A stretch of DNA of 55,504 nt from assembly GCA_902529805.1 (NCBI GenBank), contig CABZXU010000011.1, positions 1 to 55,504 of the forward strand, written 5' to 3'. Positions 45,676 to 54,937 of the stretch are shown piece by piece. The notes below the pieces were generated by a model that searched no databases, was not told the DNA's origin, and saw only the letters and a list, made by a program, of their open reading frames with translations. Made by a program: the position numbers and the translations under genes. Source of the stretch: an uncultured Marinoscillum sp. GTDB lineage: Bacteria; Bacteroidota; Bacteroidia; Cytophagales; MED-G16. Position 1 is the first letter of the stretch, and each line of letters begins with the position of its first letter.

Positions 45676-46726
45676 GCTACTTTTCTTAATATTTTTTTTA
45701 GTTTCTTGTTTTAATGAAAAGAAAAATAATATTAAAAATAGCCCAAGAATTAAATCATTAGTAAATCTCATTAAACCAAAATCAAATGATATAATTTATT
45801 ACAGTGATTCGATAGATATAGAATTTGTTCCTAAAAATAATTCTTCAATAATTAAAAAATTATATGTTATTTATAAAAACGATACAATTGCCTATTTTGA
45901 AAATAAAATAGGAAGAATAAGTTCATCTATATTTAAATCTGTTGGTAAACATAGAATAAAAATAATATGCCATATTAATAATGATAAAGAAGAGACATAT
46001 TATTCATCAATAAATTTATTCCCAAATAATAATCCAAATATATTAAAATATAAAATTAAAAATATTTATCCACATGATACAGATGCATATACACAAGGAT
46101 TAACATTTTATGAAAATAGATTTTTTGAAAGTACTGGAAGAAGAGGGTTTTCAAGCCTTAAAGAAGTAGAACTAAAATCAGGAAAAACTATAAAAAAAAT
46201 AGATTTGGATAATAAATATTTTGGTGAAGGAATAACTGTTTTTGATGACAAAATATATCAATTAACTTGGGAGTCAAATTTAGGATTTGTATATGATAAA
46301 AATTCTTTTAAAAAAATTGATCAATTTACGTACAATCATGAAGGATGGGGAATTACTACATATGATAACAAATTAATAATAAGTGATGGTACAGAAAATA
46401 TCTTTTTTATTGATCCAATTTCTTATAAACTTATAAAGAAAATTCAAGTTTACAATAAAAATGGTCCAGTAAAACAGATAAATGAATTAGAAAGTATAAA
46501 TGGAAAGATTTTTGCTAATATCTATGGAAAGGAAGAAATAATAATATTTGATCCAGAAACAGGAATTGTTGAATCTGTACTTGATTTAAATGGTATATTT
46601 AATAAAAAAAATTATAATAAAAAATTTGATGTTTTAAATGGTGTAGCCTATAATAGTATAACAAATCAATTGTTTGTGACTGGAAAATTATGGCCAAGTC
46701 TTTTTGAAATTGAAATTATAAATTAA
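45647..46726 (+). CDS. glutamine cyclotransferase family lipoprotein
   Basis: A 359-residue exported protein with a lipobox (FLVSC, Cys about 21). The N-terminal part (about 25-130) is Ig-like. From about residue 140 it has the glutaminyl-peptide cyclotransferase beta-propeller: PHDTDAYTQGLTFYEN, FFESTGRRGFSSLKEV, KIYQLTWES and HEGWGITTYDNKLIISDG, ending with LNGVAYNSITNQLFVTGK. The family can cyclise N-terminal Gln to pyroglutamate, a common end in Bacteroidota secreted proteins because cleavage is before Gln. The start at 45647 could instead be 45653. Confidence 0.87.
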   Translation: MEMIWQKNYKLLFLIFFLVSCFNEKKNNIKNSPRIKSLVNLIKPKSNDIIYYSDSIDIEFVPKNNSSIIKKLYVIYKNDTIAYFENKIGRISSSIFKSVGKHRIKIICHINNDKEETYYSSINLFPNNNPNILKYKIKNIYPHDTDAYTQGLTFYENRFFESTGRRGFSSLKEVELKSGKTIKKIDLDNKYFGEGITVFDDKIYQLTWESNLGFVYDKNSFKKIDQFTYNHEGWGITTYDNKLIISDGTENIFFIDPISYKLIKKIQVYNKNGPVKQINELESINGKIFANIYGKEEIIIFDPETGIVESVLDLNGIFNKKNYNKKFDVLNGVAYNSITNQLFVTGKLWPSLFEIEIIN

Positions 46727-46731
46727 ATAAT

Positions 46732-47031
46732 ATGAATCTAAATGATATAACTGAAAAAATTAGAACATTATCAAATGAAAATACCGGATCTATTGAAGCC
46801 AAAATTAAATTTGATTTTAGCGATGGTTGTGTATTAATAAATGATACTGTTTCACCACCTGAAGTATCAAATAATGATGAAAAAGCTGATTGTACTATTA
46901 CAGTATCCAATGAAGATTTTGAAAAAATATTAAAAAAAGAGATGAGTTCTATGAATGCTTTCATGTCTGGAAAAATGAAAATTAGTGGTGAAATGCATTT
47001 AGCGATGAAATTATCATCAATATTTGGATAA
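46732..47031 (+). CDS. SCP2 sterol-binding domain family protein
   Basis: A 99-residue stand-alone SCP2-like domain, a small fold with a hydrophobic lipid-binding tunnel. The central DCTITVSNEDFEKILKKE and final MSGKMKISGEMHLAMKLSSI match the family well. Substrate is unknown; bacterial members are thought to bind fatty acids or acyl groups. It starts five bases after the cyclotransferase gene, so it may be the last gene of that transcript, and it ends 17 bases from the convergent tRNA gene. Confidence 0.88.
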   Translation: MNLNDITEKIRTLSNENTGSIEAKIKFDFSDGCVLINDTVSPPEVSNNDEKADCTITVSNEDFEKILKKEMSSMNAFMSGKMKISGEMHLAMKLSSIFG

Positions 47032-47048
47032 TTAATTTTGAACAAAAG

Positions 47049-47134
47049 TGCGCATGAGAAGAGTCGAACTTCCACGATCAATTAAGATCACTAGGCCCTC
47101 AACCTAGCGCGTCTACCAATTCCGCCACATGCGC
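47049..47134 (-). tRNA. tRNA-Leu (GAG)
   Basis: An 86-base class II tRNA. Acceptor arms GCGCATG (minus, from 47134) and CATGCGC pair fully with an A discriminator. The anticodon stem CTAGG/CCTAG closes the loop TTGAGGG, giving anticodon GAG, which reads CUC and CUU Leu. A long variable arm (GTGATCTTAATTGATCG) and T-arm GTTCGAC confirm tRNA-Leu. No CCA is encoded. It lies eight bases beyond the 3' end of the next minus-strand gene. Confidence 0.97.
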
Positions 47135-47142
47135 TTAATAAA

Positions 47143-47835
47143 TCACTGATTTCTTTGTGTCCAAATTTCATATTTTGGATCACCTTTTGAACTGAATCCT
47201 CTATGATGCCAATCATCTTCCTTGATTTCAAAATCAAATTCTAAAGATTTTCCAACTGTATTAGAATCTCTAGAAAAAAATTCTATATTTTCAACATACT
47301 TACCATCTATTGCAGTATAGGTTCCTCCTCCACTTCCATAAAAACCTTTTTTTGATGAATCATAAGCTATCCACTGAAATCTTCCTCCTGCAAGTATTTT
47401 CATAGTCTTTCTTGGTCTATTTACATCTCTCATTCTCATTTCCTCTCTCCTTTCAATTCCACTCATTAACCAAGCACCATTAAGTTGATCTTGATTTTGG
47501 TTTATAGTAAATTTTTTACCATCAATTAGCATTTTACCGGAATCATTTTTTATATTAATTTTTACATTTGAATAATGAATAGTATCACCAACAGATGATG
47601 AATCAGAAGAATTAAATTCTAAAATCTCATAATATCCATTATCAACTGAATAGATTCCACCAAAAGTACTTATAAAAGTGTTATTTTCAGTGTTATATTT
47701 TGAAACAGCAAAATATCTATCATAATAAATTCTTACTTCGTAAATACTATTATTTTTACTAATCCAAGAAGAATTTTCAATTCCATTTGAAACATTATAA
47801 ATATTTATAATAATAGAGAAAAATAAACTAATCAT
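47143..47835 (-). CDS. hypothetical secreted protein with two repeated lipocalin-like domains
   Basis: A 230-residue protein, not assigned to a named function. A short hydrophobic N-terminus (about 1-17) may be a signal peptide. Two halves align with each other: one with GGIYSVDNGYYEILEFNSSD and one with GGTYTAIDGKYVENIEFFSR, each followed by a VG turn and a hydrophobic strand. That suggests internal duplication of a lipocalin-like, beta-barrel domain (about 20-112 and 113-230). Its start overlaps the end of dnaN by eight bases, so it is translated with the clamp gene. Confidence 0.75.
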   Translation of the reverse strand: MISLFFSIIINIYNVSNGIENSSWISKNNSIYEVRIYYDRYFAVSKYNTENNTFISTFGGIYSVDNGYYEILEFNSSDSSSVGDTIHYSNVKINIKNDSGKMLIDGKKFTINQNQDQLNGAWLMSGIERREEMRMRDVNRPRKTMKILAGGRFQWIAYDSSKKGFYGSGGGTYTAIDGKYVENIEFFSRDSNTVGKSLEFDFEIKEDDWHHRGFSSKGDPKYEIWTQRNQ

Positions 47836-48958
47836 AATCGTTTAACATTACCGGCATTACCAGCATAGTTATATCTTCATTTTCATCAATATTATCAGGT
47901 AAAATTAAGCCAGCTTTGTTAGGATCTGATAGATTTAGAATTATATTTTTAGAATTAAGATTTGACAAAATTTCAATTAGAAATTTAGCATTAAATCCGA
48001 TTTCAATATCATCACCTTCGTGATCACAAGATAATCTTTCATTGGCTTCATTTGAAAAATCAAGATCTTCAGAAGAAACTAAAAGTTCACTGCCGCTAAC
48101 TTTAAATCTTACTTGATTTGTTGTTTTGTTGGCATAAATTGAAATTCTTTTAAGAGAATTTAGTAATTCAATTCTATCAATAGAAATTTTATTGTTGTTA
48201 TCAAGAGGAATCACATTTTCATAATCAGGATATTTTTCATCTATAAGTCTACAAGTTATTTTAATATTTTCAATACTAAAAAAAGCATTGGAAGCATTAA
48301 ATGATAATTTAATATCAGAGGATTTTTCATTTAATAAAGAAGTCCTTATTAAATTCATTGATTTCTTTGGTAAAATCATCATATGATTTAATTCATCCCC
48401 CTTAATATCAGTTCTATTATATTTTACTAATCTATGTCCATCTGTTGAAACAAATGTACAAGAGTCCTTTGATAAAATAAAATATATACCGGTCATAGCC
48501 GGTCTTAACTCATCATTACTTGTAGCAAAAATTGTATAATTAATAGCATTAATTAAATTTTTTGAATTTATATCTGTAGAATATCCATCAGAGATTTCAG
48601 GTATCTTCGGAAAATCAGTAGCATTCTCACCAACTAATTTGTATCTGCCATTATCAGAATTAATTTCAATATTGTATGATTCTTTATCTATAGAAAATGT
48701 AACAGGTTGTTCAGGTAGATTTTTCAGAGTTTCGATTAAGGTTTTAGAAGGAATTGCTATACTTCCATCTTCTTTTGATTCAACTTGAACTTCAACCATA
48801 ATTGTAGTTTGCAAATCAGAAGCGGTAATCAATAAATTACCATTATTTATTTCAAATAATATGTTTTCAAGTATTGGAACAACAGGATTAGATGTTATGA
48901 TTCCACTAACAACAGAAAGATGTTTTAAAAGATAAGAAGAAGAAACTATAAATTTCAT
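47828..48958 (-). CDS. dnaN: DNA polymerase III beta subunit (sliding clamp)
   Basis: A 376-residue clamp that encircles DNA and tethers the polymerase. It has the three repeats of the fold, opening with MKFIVSSSYLLKHLSVVSG; TDGHRLVKYNR (about residue 174) and the C-terminal VMPVML are the known conserved points. It lies 48 kb end of the window, far from dnaA, as is common in Bacteroidota. The 66 bases upstream hold its promoter region, with no clean consensus match. Confidence 0.97.
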   Translation of the reverse strand: MKFIVSSSYLLKHLSVVSGIITSNPVVPILENILFEINNGNLLITASDLQTTIMVEVQVESKEDGSIAIPSKTLIETLKNLPEQPVTFSIDKESYNIEINSDNGRYKLVGENATDFPKIPEISDGYSTDINSKNLINAINYTIFATSNDELRPAMTGIYFILSKDSCTFVSTDGHRLVKYNRTDIKGDELNHMMILPKKSMNLIRTSLLNEKSSDIKLSFNASNAFFSIENIKITCRLIDEKYPDYENVIPLDNNNKISIDRIELLNSLKRISIYANKTTNQVRFKVSGSELLVSSEDLDFSNEANERLSCDHEGDDIEIGFNAKFLIEILSNLNSKNIILNLSDPNKAGLILPDNIDENEDITMLVMPVMLNDYD

Positions 48959-49024
48959 AAATTAAGATTTAACAGATTTAGCAAATTAAAAAATAAATTT
49001 TACAATCTGAAGAAATAATTAAAA

Positions 49025-50719
49025 CTAGTTTTTAAAGTTATATTTATTTTTTCTGTAAAAATATCTTAATGTAAAAATAATAAGACAAAATATTATGGGA
49101 AGCAATAAATTTAAATATTGGAAAGATAATTTATATCTATCTACTTTATTTTTGTCTAATCGATAATAATTTAAATCTTTCATTTTAGAATCAATTAAAT
49201 TACCATCTTCAAGTAAATAAAAAATAATATTTTGAATTAACTCTATGTTAGCATATTTTTTTTTTTGATAGAGATCATTTCCTAATTCAATAGGATTATT
49301 TTTAACTATATCATTTCTAATTATGTCTCCATCAGAAATTACTACAATTTTAGTTTCTAAACTATTAGAAATAAAATTCTTATTTTTTATTTTATAATCA
49401 AATAAACGATTATTAAAATAAGAAGAAAATTCACCCTCTAGCAAAATACCAATTACTTTAGATTTATCATTAAAATCTGATTGATTTAAATCTTTTGCTA
49501 AATCATCTAATCTTATAACTACAGGATAATTATCAATAAATGAAAAATCAGAAGTATACAAAAGAGGAATTTTTTTTATTAAATTATCATTATTTACTGT
49601 ATCAATACTTGAAACAAATTTAGTAATTATAGATCCTAAATTTTTTACTGTTGAATGATTACCAAAATTTGATATTTCAGGAAAAAAAGGAAAAGGAAGT
49701 GGTACAATATTAGGATTATTCCCAAAACTACCTATTACAACTGGAAATAATGCTGAATTAAAATCTTTTATATAGTTTTTATTTATCCTAACTCCATATT
49801 TATATAATAAATCATCTAATTTATGATCATATTCAAAAGCTAAATTTTCATAAATAGATGAATCATTAAGATTTATACCTAAAGCATCTAGTAAAAACAG
49901 AATTCTTCCTCCGCTCATCAAAAATTGATCTAAAAAATATTTGTCTTTCATTGAAAATGATAATTTTGGTTTTGCAACAATTAACAAATTAAAATCATCA
50001 ATTCTATCAAATGAGTTTTCAATATTAATAATTTCAAAATGATACTTTTTTTCTAAAAAAGATCTTATACTATTAATTTCTAAATTATCTAGTTCATCAT
50101 GACCTGTAATAAATCCTATTTTTTTACTAACTGACTGAGAAAGAAAAAATAAACTAGAAACAATTTCAAATTCTAAATTTTCAATCGATTGATTTATAAT
50201 TTCATATGGTGAAAAATTTTTATTTCCTGATAATAATAAGATAGATTCTTCTTTATCACCACTAGTAATTAAAATGCCTGGAAATATTCGCTTAATGATT
50301 CTTCCCTTCTCCGTGTTGTATACTAAATCTGTAGGATTAATGTTATTTGATATTAGTTTATCAATATATAGATTTTTTTCTTGATCATTAAAATTATCTA
50401 AATCAACAAATTGATAATAGATATTTTCTTTATTGTATTCTTTAATATCAATCATAATTCTACTTATTTCTGATTTTAAGTATTTCATTCCAGGAGGAAG
50501 TTCACCAGATAAAAAAATTTCAAAATTTACTGGAGTATTTATACTTTTAATTATTTCAATACTAGATGTTGAAAGTGTATATCTTTTATCACTAGTAAGA
50601 TCAAACCTTGTATTCTTATAACTAAAAAAAATATATAAAATAATAAAAAAGAATATAGTTGATAAACTAAGAAATTTATTTGAATCAGTAAGGATTATTG
50701 ATATGAGTTTTCTTTTCAT
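49025..50719 (-). CDS. gldG: GldG, gliding motility-associated ABC transporter auxiliary subunit
   Basis: A 564-residue inner-membrane protein with a transmembrane segment near residues 13-32 and another near the C-terminus (about 538-556). Between them lies a periplasmic ABC-auxiliary domain with DLTSDKRYTLSTSS, FLSGELPPGMKYLKSEI and GGRILFLLDALG. In Flavobacterium, GldA-GldF-GldG form a transporter required for gliding, though many non-gliding Bacteroidota keep it. It overlaps gldF by four bases. Confidence 0.93.
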   Translation of the reverse strand: MKRKLISIILTDSNKFLSLSTIFFFIILYIFFSYKNTRFDLTSDKRYTLSTSSIEIIKSINTPVNFEIFLSGELPPGMKYLKSEISRIMIDIKEYNKENIYYQFVDLDNFNDQEKNLYIDKLISNNINPTDLVYNTEKGRIIKRIFPGILITSGDKEESILLLSGNKNFSPYEIINQSIENLEFEIVSSLFFLSQSVSKKIGFITGHDELDNLEINSIRSFLEKKYHFEIINIENSFDRIDDFNLLIVAKPKLSFSMKDKYFLDQFLMSGGRILFLLDALGINLNDSSIYENLAFEYDHKLDDLLYKYGVRINKNYIKDFNSALFPVVIGSFGNNPNIVPLPFPFFPEISNFGNHSTVKNLGSIITKFVSSIDTVNNDNLIKKIPLLYTSDFSFIDNYPVVIRLDDLAKDLNQSDFNDKSKVIGILLEGEFSSYFNNRLFDYKIKNKNFISNSLETKIVVISDGDIIRNDIVKNNPIELGNDLYQKKKYANIELIQNIIFYLLEDGNLIDSKMKDLNYYRLDKNKVDRYKLSFQYLNLLLPIIFCLIIFTLRYFYRKNKYNFKN

Positions 50720-51444
50720 TTTAAACTCAGCTTTAGATTAATTAAAGAAAAATAAAAAAAACTAATCATTACAATAATAAAATATATGAAGCTGTTTATT
50801 TGAAATATACCTCTAGTGAAATTTGAATAATGATATGAAAATGTAAAATGATCAATAAATGAATCAACTAAGTTTATTGAATCATAATAATTAATCATAT
50901 CGATTCCTTCATATAATAAATAAAAAATGAAACAAGAAGAAAGAAAAGAAATTATTTGATTTTGAAATAGTGAAGAAAAAAATATTCCGATTGAATTCAT
51001 AGCTCCCACTAATAGAACTAAACCAATATATGAGTTTATAATAATTATATGATCAATATTACCTAATGGATTTGATAAATTATAAATCGTTATCCAGTAA
51101 GGAAAGGTTAAAAAAATCAATAAGATTGATAAAAACCAAGAAGATAAAAATTTACCTAAAATAATATCTTTATTTGAAACTGGTTGTGATAATAATATTT
51201 CAAAAGTTCCAAGATTTCTTTCTTCTGAAATAATTTTCATAGTTATTGAAGAAATAAATAAAATAAAAATATATGGAACAATATCAAAAAATATATCTAG
51301 TGATGATATGCCATATTGAAATATATTAGATGATGGAAATACCCAAATAAAAAGCCCGTTTATTAAAAAAAAAATAGAAAAAATTATAATACCATATAAA
51401 GAGTCAAAAAATACATTTATTTCTTTTTTAAATATTGTAAACAT
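50716..51444 (-). CDS. gldF: GldF, gliding motility-associated ABC transporter permease
   Basis: A 242-residue ABC-2 type permease with about six membrane segments. ISEERNLGTFEILLSQPVSNKDIILGKF (about residues 68-95) is the family stretch after the second helix. It is the membrane channel partner of GldA and GldG. Its ATG overlaps the last base of gldA, and its end overlaps gldG, so the three genes form one transcript with coupled translation. Confidence 0.93.
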   Translation of the reverse strand: MFTIFKKEINVFFDSLYGIIIFSIFFLINGLFIWVFPSSNIFQYGISSLDIFFDIVPYIFILFISSITMKIISEERNLGTFEILLSQPVSNKDIILGKFLSSWFLSILLIFLTFPYWITIYNLSNPLGNIDHIIIINSYIGLVLLVGAMNSIGIFFSSLFQNQIISFLSSCFIFYLLYEGIDMINYYDSINLVDSFIDHFTFSYHYSNFTRGIFQINSFIYFIIVMISFFYFSLINLKLSLK

Positions 51445-52163
51445 TAATTTGGTATTATCTTATTAAAAATTTTATCTAAAGAAATATTATTATACCTGTT
51501 TTTTAATTCTTTAATATTAGATTTAAGAACTATGTTACCCTTGTCCAAAAAAATTACCTTATTGCATATCTCATTAATTTCATTCAATAAATGAGAAGAA
51601 AAAATAACTATTTTATTCTTAGCTAAATTTTTTATTAACTCACGTATTTCTAATATTTGAGAAGGATCCAAGCCAGTAGTTGGCTCATCTAAAATCAATA
51701 TATCTGGATCATGAATAAATGCTGAAGCAATACCTACCCTTTGCCTATATCCTTTACTCAAATTTTTAATTTTTTCATTTTCAAAATTTTTTAATCCACA
51801 CAATTCAATTACTACTTTTTTTCTTCTCTGTAAACTATCTTTAAATAAACCATTTAAATTACCAATAAAATTTAAATACTCACTAATATAAAAATCTATA
51901 TATAAAGGATTATTTTCAGATAAGTAACCAACTTGTTTTTTAGATTTAGCATCCATTTTTTTTATACTTTTTTGATTAATCAAAACATCTCCACCAAAAT
52001 CAATTAGTGAACTTAAAATTTTTAAAACGGTTGATTTACCAGCACCATTTTTACCAATTAATCCTAAAATATTTCCTTTATTTAATTCAAAAGAAACATT
52101 ATTTAAAACTTTCTTTGAACTATAAATTTTGCTAATAGAATTTACTTTTAAATTTAAAGACAT
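51444..52163 (-). CDS. gldA: GldA-like ABC transporter ATP-binding protein
   Basis: A 239-residue ATPase. Walker A GKNGAGKST is near residues 37-45, the signature LSKGYRQRVGIA near 134, Walker B ILILDEPTTGLDP near 154, and the switch His in FSSHLLNEI near 191. The signature variant SKGYRQR is typical of GldA and related gliding/ABC-2 exporters. In F. johnsoniae gldA lies apart from gldF-gldG; here all three adjoin. ftsZ stops 34 bases upstream, so a long transcript is possible. Confidence 0.88.
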   Translation of the reverse strand: MSLNLKVNSISKIYSSKKVLNNVSFELNKGNILGLIGKNGAGKSTVLKILSSLIDFGGDVLINQKSIKKMDAKSKKQVGYLSENNPLYIDFYISEYLNFIGNLNGLFKDSLQRRKKVVIELCGLKNFENEKIKNLSKGYRQRVGIASAFIHDPDILILDEPTTGLDPSQILEIRELIKNLAKNKIVIFSSHLLNEINEICNKVIFLDKGNIVLKSNIKELKNRYNNISLDKIFNKIIPN

Positions 52164-52196
52164 AAATATTAATAGAATTACTTAATTATAATATAA

Positions 52197-53660
52197 CTAA
52201 TCTTCATCAGAACTTTCTGTATCACTTTCGATTTCTAAAGTTTCAGTGTTTTCAGAAATATTATCAATATTATCATCAATTAGATTAACTTTTTTTCTTT
52301 TAAATGCAGGTATCAATTTATTTTCAGACTCTTTTAATTCATTATGCATTTTATTTGGAGAATCATATTTTTTTATTCTTTCTTCTCTCTCATCTTTATA
52401 TTTTTCATATATATTATCAGAAGAATCATCATCAATTAATTCCTCTTGATAATTTAAAGATTTATCATTAGTATTTTCAACCTCCATTTTTTCATATTCA
52501 TCTATTTCATTATAATCATCTTCAATACCAAAAATAATTTTTTGATCCTCATTTTGAACAGAATGATTTTTTGAGGATGGTTTTTCAAAAGAATAGGATT
52601 TCAATTCACTATTTTGAATCTTTTTATCAAATATATTAATTTGACTATCGATTACTTTTTCATCATCAATTATATCATCATTTTTAGAATTTTTGGTTAA
52701 ATTATTAAAACCTGAAGCAATTACAGTTACTTTAATTTTATTACCCAAAGATTGATCAATGCTTGTACCAAAAATAATTTTTGCGTCATTTCCAACTGAA
52801 TTTTCAATATATTCCGTAATATTTTTCAATTCATTCATGTTGATTTCATCTTCTTCTCCAGATACAATATTTAAAAGTATTTTTTTTGCACCATATATTT
52901 CATGATTATTCAATAGAGGAGAATTAATTGCCATTTCTGCTGCTCTATTAGCCCTATTTTCTCCTGAAGCTGTAGCTGAACCTATTACAGCAGCCCCTGC
53001 ATTTCTCATTACGGTATTAACATCTTCAAAATCTACATTAATATTTCCTGTCGAAGTAATTATTTCAGCAATACTTCGAGCAGCTGTACTTAATACATCA
53101 TCTGCTTTTGAAAAAGCATCTCTTTGAGTAAGATTACCATATATTTCTGATAATTTCTCATTCATAATAACTATTACACTATCACAATCTTCTTTCAAAA
53201 ACTTAATACCTTCATTAGCAACATCCATTTTTTCTTTTCCTTCAAAAAGAAAAGGAATAGTAACAATACCAATTGTTAGAATATCTAATTCTTTAGCTAA
53301 TTTTGCAATGATTGGTGCGGCTCCAGTACCAGTTCCTCCTCCCATACCTGCTGTTATGAATAGCATTTTTGTATCATTTTTTAAAATTTCTCTAATTTCA
53401 TGGCTACTTTCACGGGCAGCGTTTTTACCTTTTTCTGGATCAGCTCCGGCTCCTAAGCCTTCAGTTAAATTAATTCCTATTTGAAGTTTATTTTTAACAC
53501 TACTTGAATGAAGAGCTTGAATATCTGTATTACAAACTATGAATTCTACATCTTTAATTCCTAGAGAATGCATATAGTTAACTGCATTACTTCCTCCTCC
53601 ACCTATTCCTATTACCTTTATTATAGATCTATGATGAGAAGGCAAGTCAAAAGTGTACAT
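52197..53660 (-). CDS. ftsZ: cell division protein FtsZ
   Basis: A 487-residue tubulin-like GTPase that builds the division ring. GGGGSNAVNYM (about residues 20-30), the GTP signature GGGTGTGAAP (about 107-116), and NVDFEDV (T7 loop, catalytic Asp) are present. The core ends near residue 320 and a long variable linker follows. The C-terminal peptide can be placed at LIPAFKRKKVNL (about 445-456), which would bind FtsA. About 25 very acidic residues come after it. It lies 11 bases after ftsA. Confidence 0.97.
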   Translation of the reverse strand: MYTFDLPSHHRSIIKVIGIGGGGSNAVNYMHSLGIKDVEFIVCNTDIQALHSSSVKNKLQIGINLTEGLGAGADPEKGKNAARESSHEIREILKNDTKMLFITAGMGGGTGTGAAPIIAKLAKELDILTIGIVTIPFLFEGKEKMDVANEGIKFLKEDCDSVIVIMNEKLSEIYGNLTQRDAFSKADDVLSTAARSIAEIITSTGNINVDFEDVNTVMRNAGAAVIGSATASGENRANRAAEMAINSPLLNNHEIYGAKKILLNIVSGEEDEINMNELKNITEYIENSVGNDAKIIFGTSIDQSLGNKIKVTVIASGFNNLTKNSKNDDIIDDEKVIDSQINIFDKKIQNSELKSYSFEKPSSKNHSVQNEDQKIIFGIEDDYNEIDEYEKMEVENTNDKSLNYQEELIDDDSSDNIYEKYKDEREERIKKYDSPNKMHNELKESENKLIPAFKRKKVNLIDDNIDNISENTETLEIESDTESSDED

Positions 53661-53671
53661 ATTAAAATAAT

Positions 53672-54937
53672 TTATTTTTTAAATTCATCTAAATCAGCAT
53701 CCGTAAAAAAAGATTTAAATTTATCACTAAATTCTTTTATAACATCTCTCGAATTAGATCTAGTTAGATTTTTACTTTTATTTATTCTGCTGGTTTTATA
53801 ACCAGATATTAACAAACCAACTAAAGTTGAATATTTAGGTGATTTTAAATTAAATTCTGAAGTAGATAGCTGTGAATCTGGAAATCCAATTCTTGGGATC
53901 ATCCCAGTCATATACTTTACTAACTGTTTCAAACTTAATAATTGAGAACCACCACCAGTCAAAACAATACCTCCTGATAATTTACCATTATACCCACTCA
54001 ATATTATTTCTTTATGAATATCTTGAATAATCTCTTCCATTCTTGCTTCTATTATCTTACAAAGATTATATGTAGATATTAATCTATCTTCTCTTTGTCC
54101 AATTCCTGGAATTTTTACATGTTCATTTTTTGAGGCATGACTTGCAATTGCCCTACCAAACTTTATCTTAAGAATTTCAGCTTGCTTAGTTAAAACTTGT
54201 AAACCATCTTTAATATCTTGAGTAATAATCTCACCTCCATATGGTATAATTGATGTATGTCTCATAACATTTTCATGGAATATTGCAATATCAGTTGTCC
54301 CTCCACCAATATCTACTAAACAAACTCCTGACTCTAATTCTCCCTTTGTCAAAATTGCTAATGAAGAAGCCTGAGGCTCTAAAACTAATAATTCTCTAAA
54401 AATATTAGCTTTTTCAACACAAGATATAATATTTTTTATATCAGTTTTTCGTGCTGTCACAATATGAAAATCTGCTTCCAACTTTTTTCCTGGGGTACCT
54501 ATTGGTTCCATAGTCATGATCTCTTCATCAACTAAATAATTTTGAGCTGTAACAGCAATAATTTCATCACCAGGGGGAATTATAGTATTTTTTGCTTCAT
54601 ACAATAACTTCATTAAATGCTCTGAATTTATTTCGTTATCTTCTTTATTATTTATATAAATAGAATTATGTCTCGTAAAACTTTTAATATGTTTACCAGC
54701 AATTCCAACATTTGCTTTTTTAATTTCAACATTTGAATCTTTTGATGCTTCCTTAACTACTTGACTAATTTGCTCAGTTGCCTTCTGAATATTTTGAACC
54801 ATACCTACAGCAACTCCAATTGATCTTGTTTCAGCAAAAGCAATGATTTTAATATTTCCATGATCATCTTTTTTGCCAACAGCAATACATATTTTTGTTG
54901 TACCAATATCAAGACCTACAATATATTCATCTCTCAT
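53672..54937 (-). CDS. ftsA: cell division protein FtsA
   Basis: A 421-residue actin-like protein that anchors FtsZ to the membrane. VGLDIGTTKICIAVG near the start is the phosphate-1 motif, CLVDIGGGTTDIAIF (about 210) the phosphate-2 motif, and GGIVLTGGGSQLL (about 330) the adenosine motif. The C-terminal end DKFKSFFTDADLDEFKK looks like the amphipathic membrane helix. It overlaps ftsQ by four bases and precedes ftsZ by 11, the standard ftsQ-ftsA-ftsZ order. Confidence 0.97.
   Translation of the reverse strand: MRDEYIVGLDIGTTKICIAVGKKDDHGNIKIIAFAETRSIGVAVGMVQNIQKATEQISQVVKEASKDSNVEIKKANVGIAGKHIKSFTRHNSIYINNKEDNEINSEHLMKLLYEAKNTIIPPGDEIIAVTAQNYLVDEEIMTMEPIGTPGKKLEADFHIVTARKTDIKNIISCVEKANIFRELLVLEPQASSLAILTKGELESGVCLVDIGGGTTDIAIFHENVMRHTSIIPYGGEIITQDIKDGLQVLTKQAEILKIKFGRAIASHASKNEHVKIPGIGQREDRLISTYNLCKIIEARMEEIIQDIHKEIILSGYNGKLSGGIVLTGGGSQLLSLKQLVKYMTGMIPRIGFPDSQLSTSEFNLKSPKYSTLVGLLISGYKTSRINKSKNLTRSNSRDVIKEFSDKFKSFFTDADLDEFKK

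Noticed and set aside
46066-46074. TTATCCACA, a perfect DnaA box
   Set aside because: A single copy inside the glutamine cyclotransferase coding sequence (reads as part of IYPHD), with no cluster or AT-rich unwinding element; no origin claim.
46716-47081. 121-codon minus ORF over the SCP2 gene
   Set aside because: Antisense to a recognised SCP2 domain and running into the tRNA.
47049-47134. tRNA-Leu as an integration site of a mobile element
   Set aside because: No integrase, no duplicated tRNA 3' end and no foreign-looking genes nearby.
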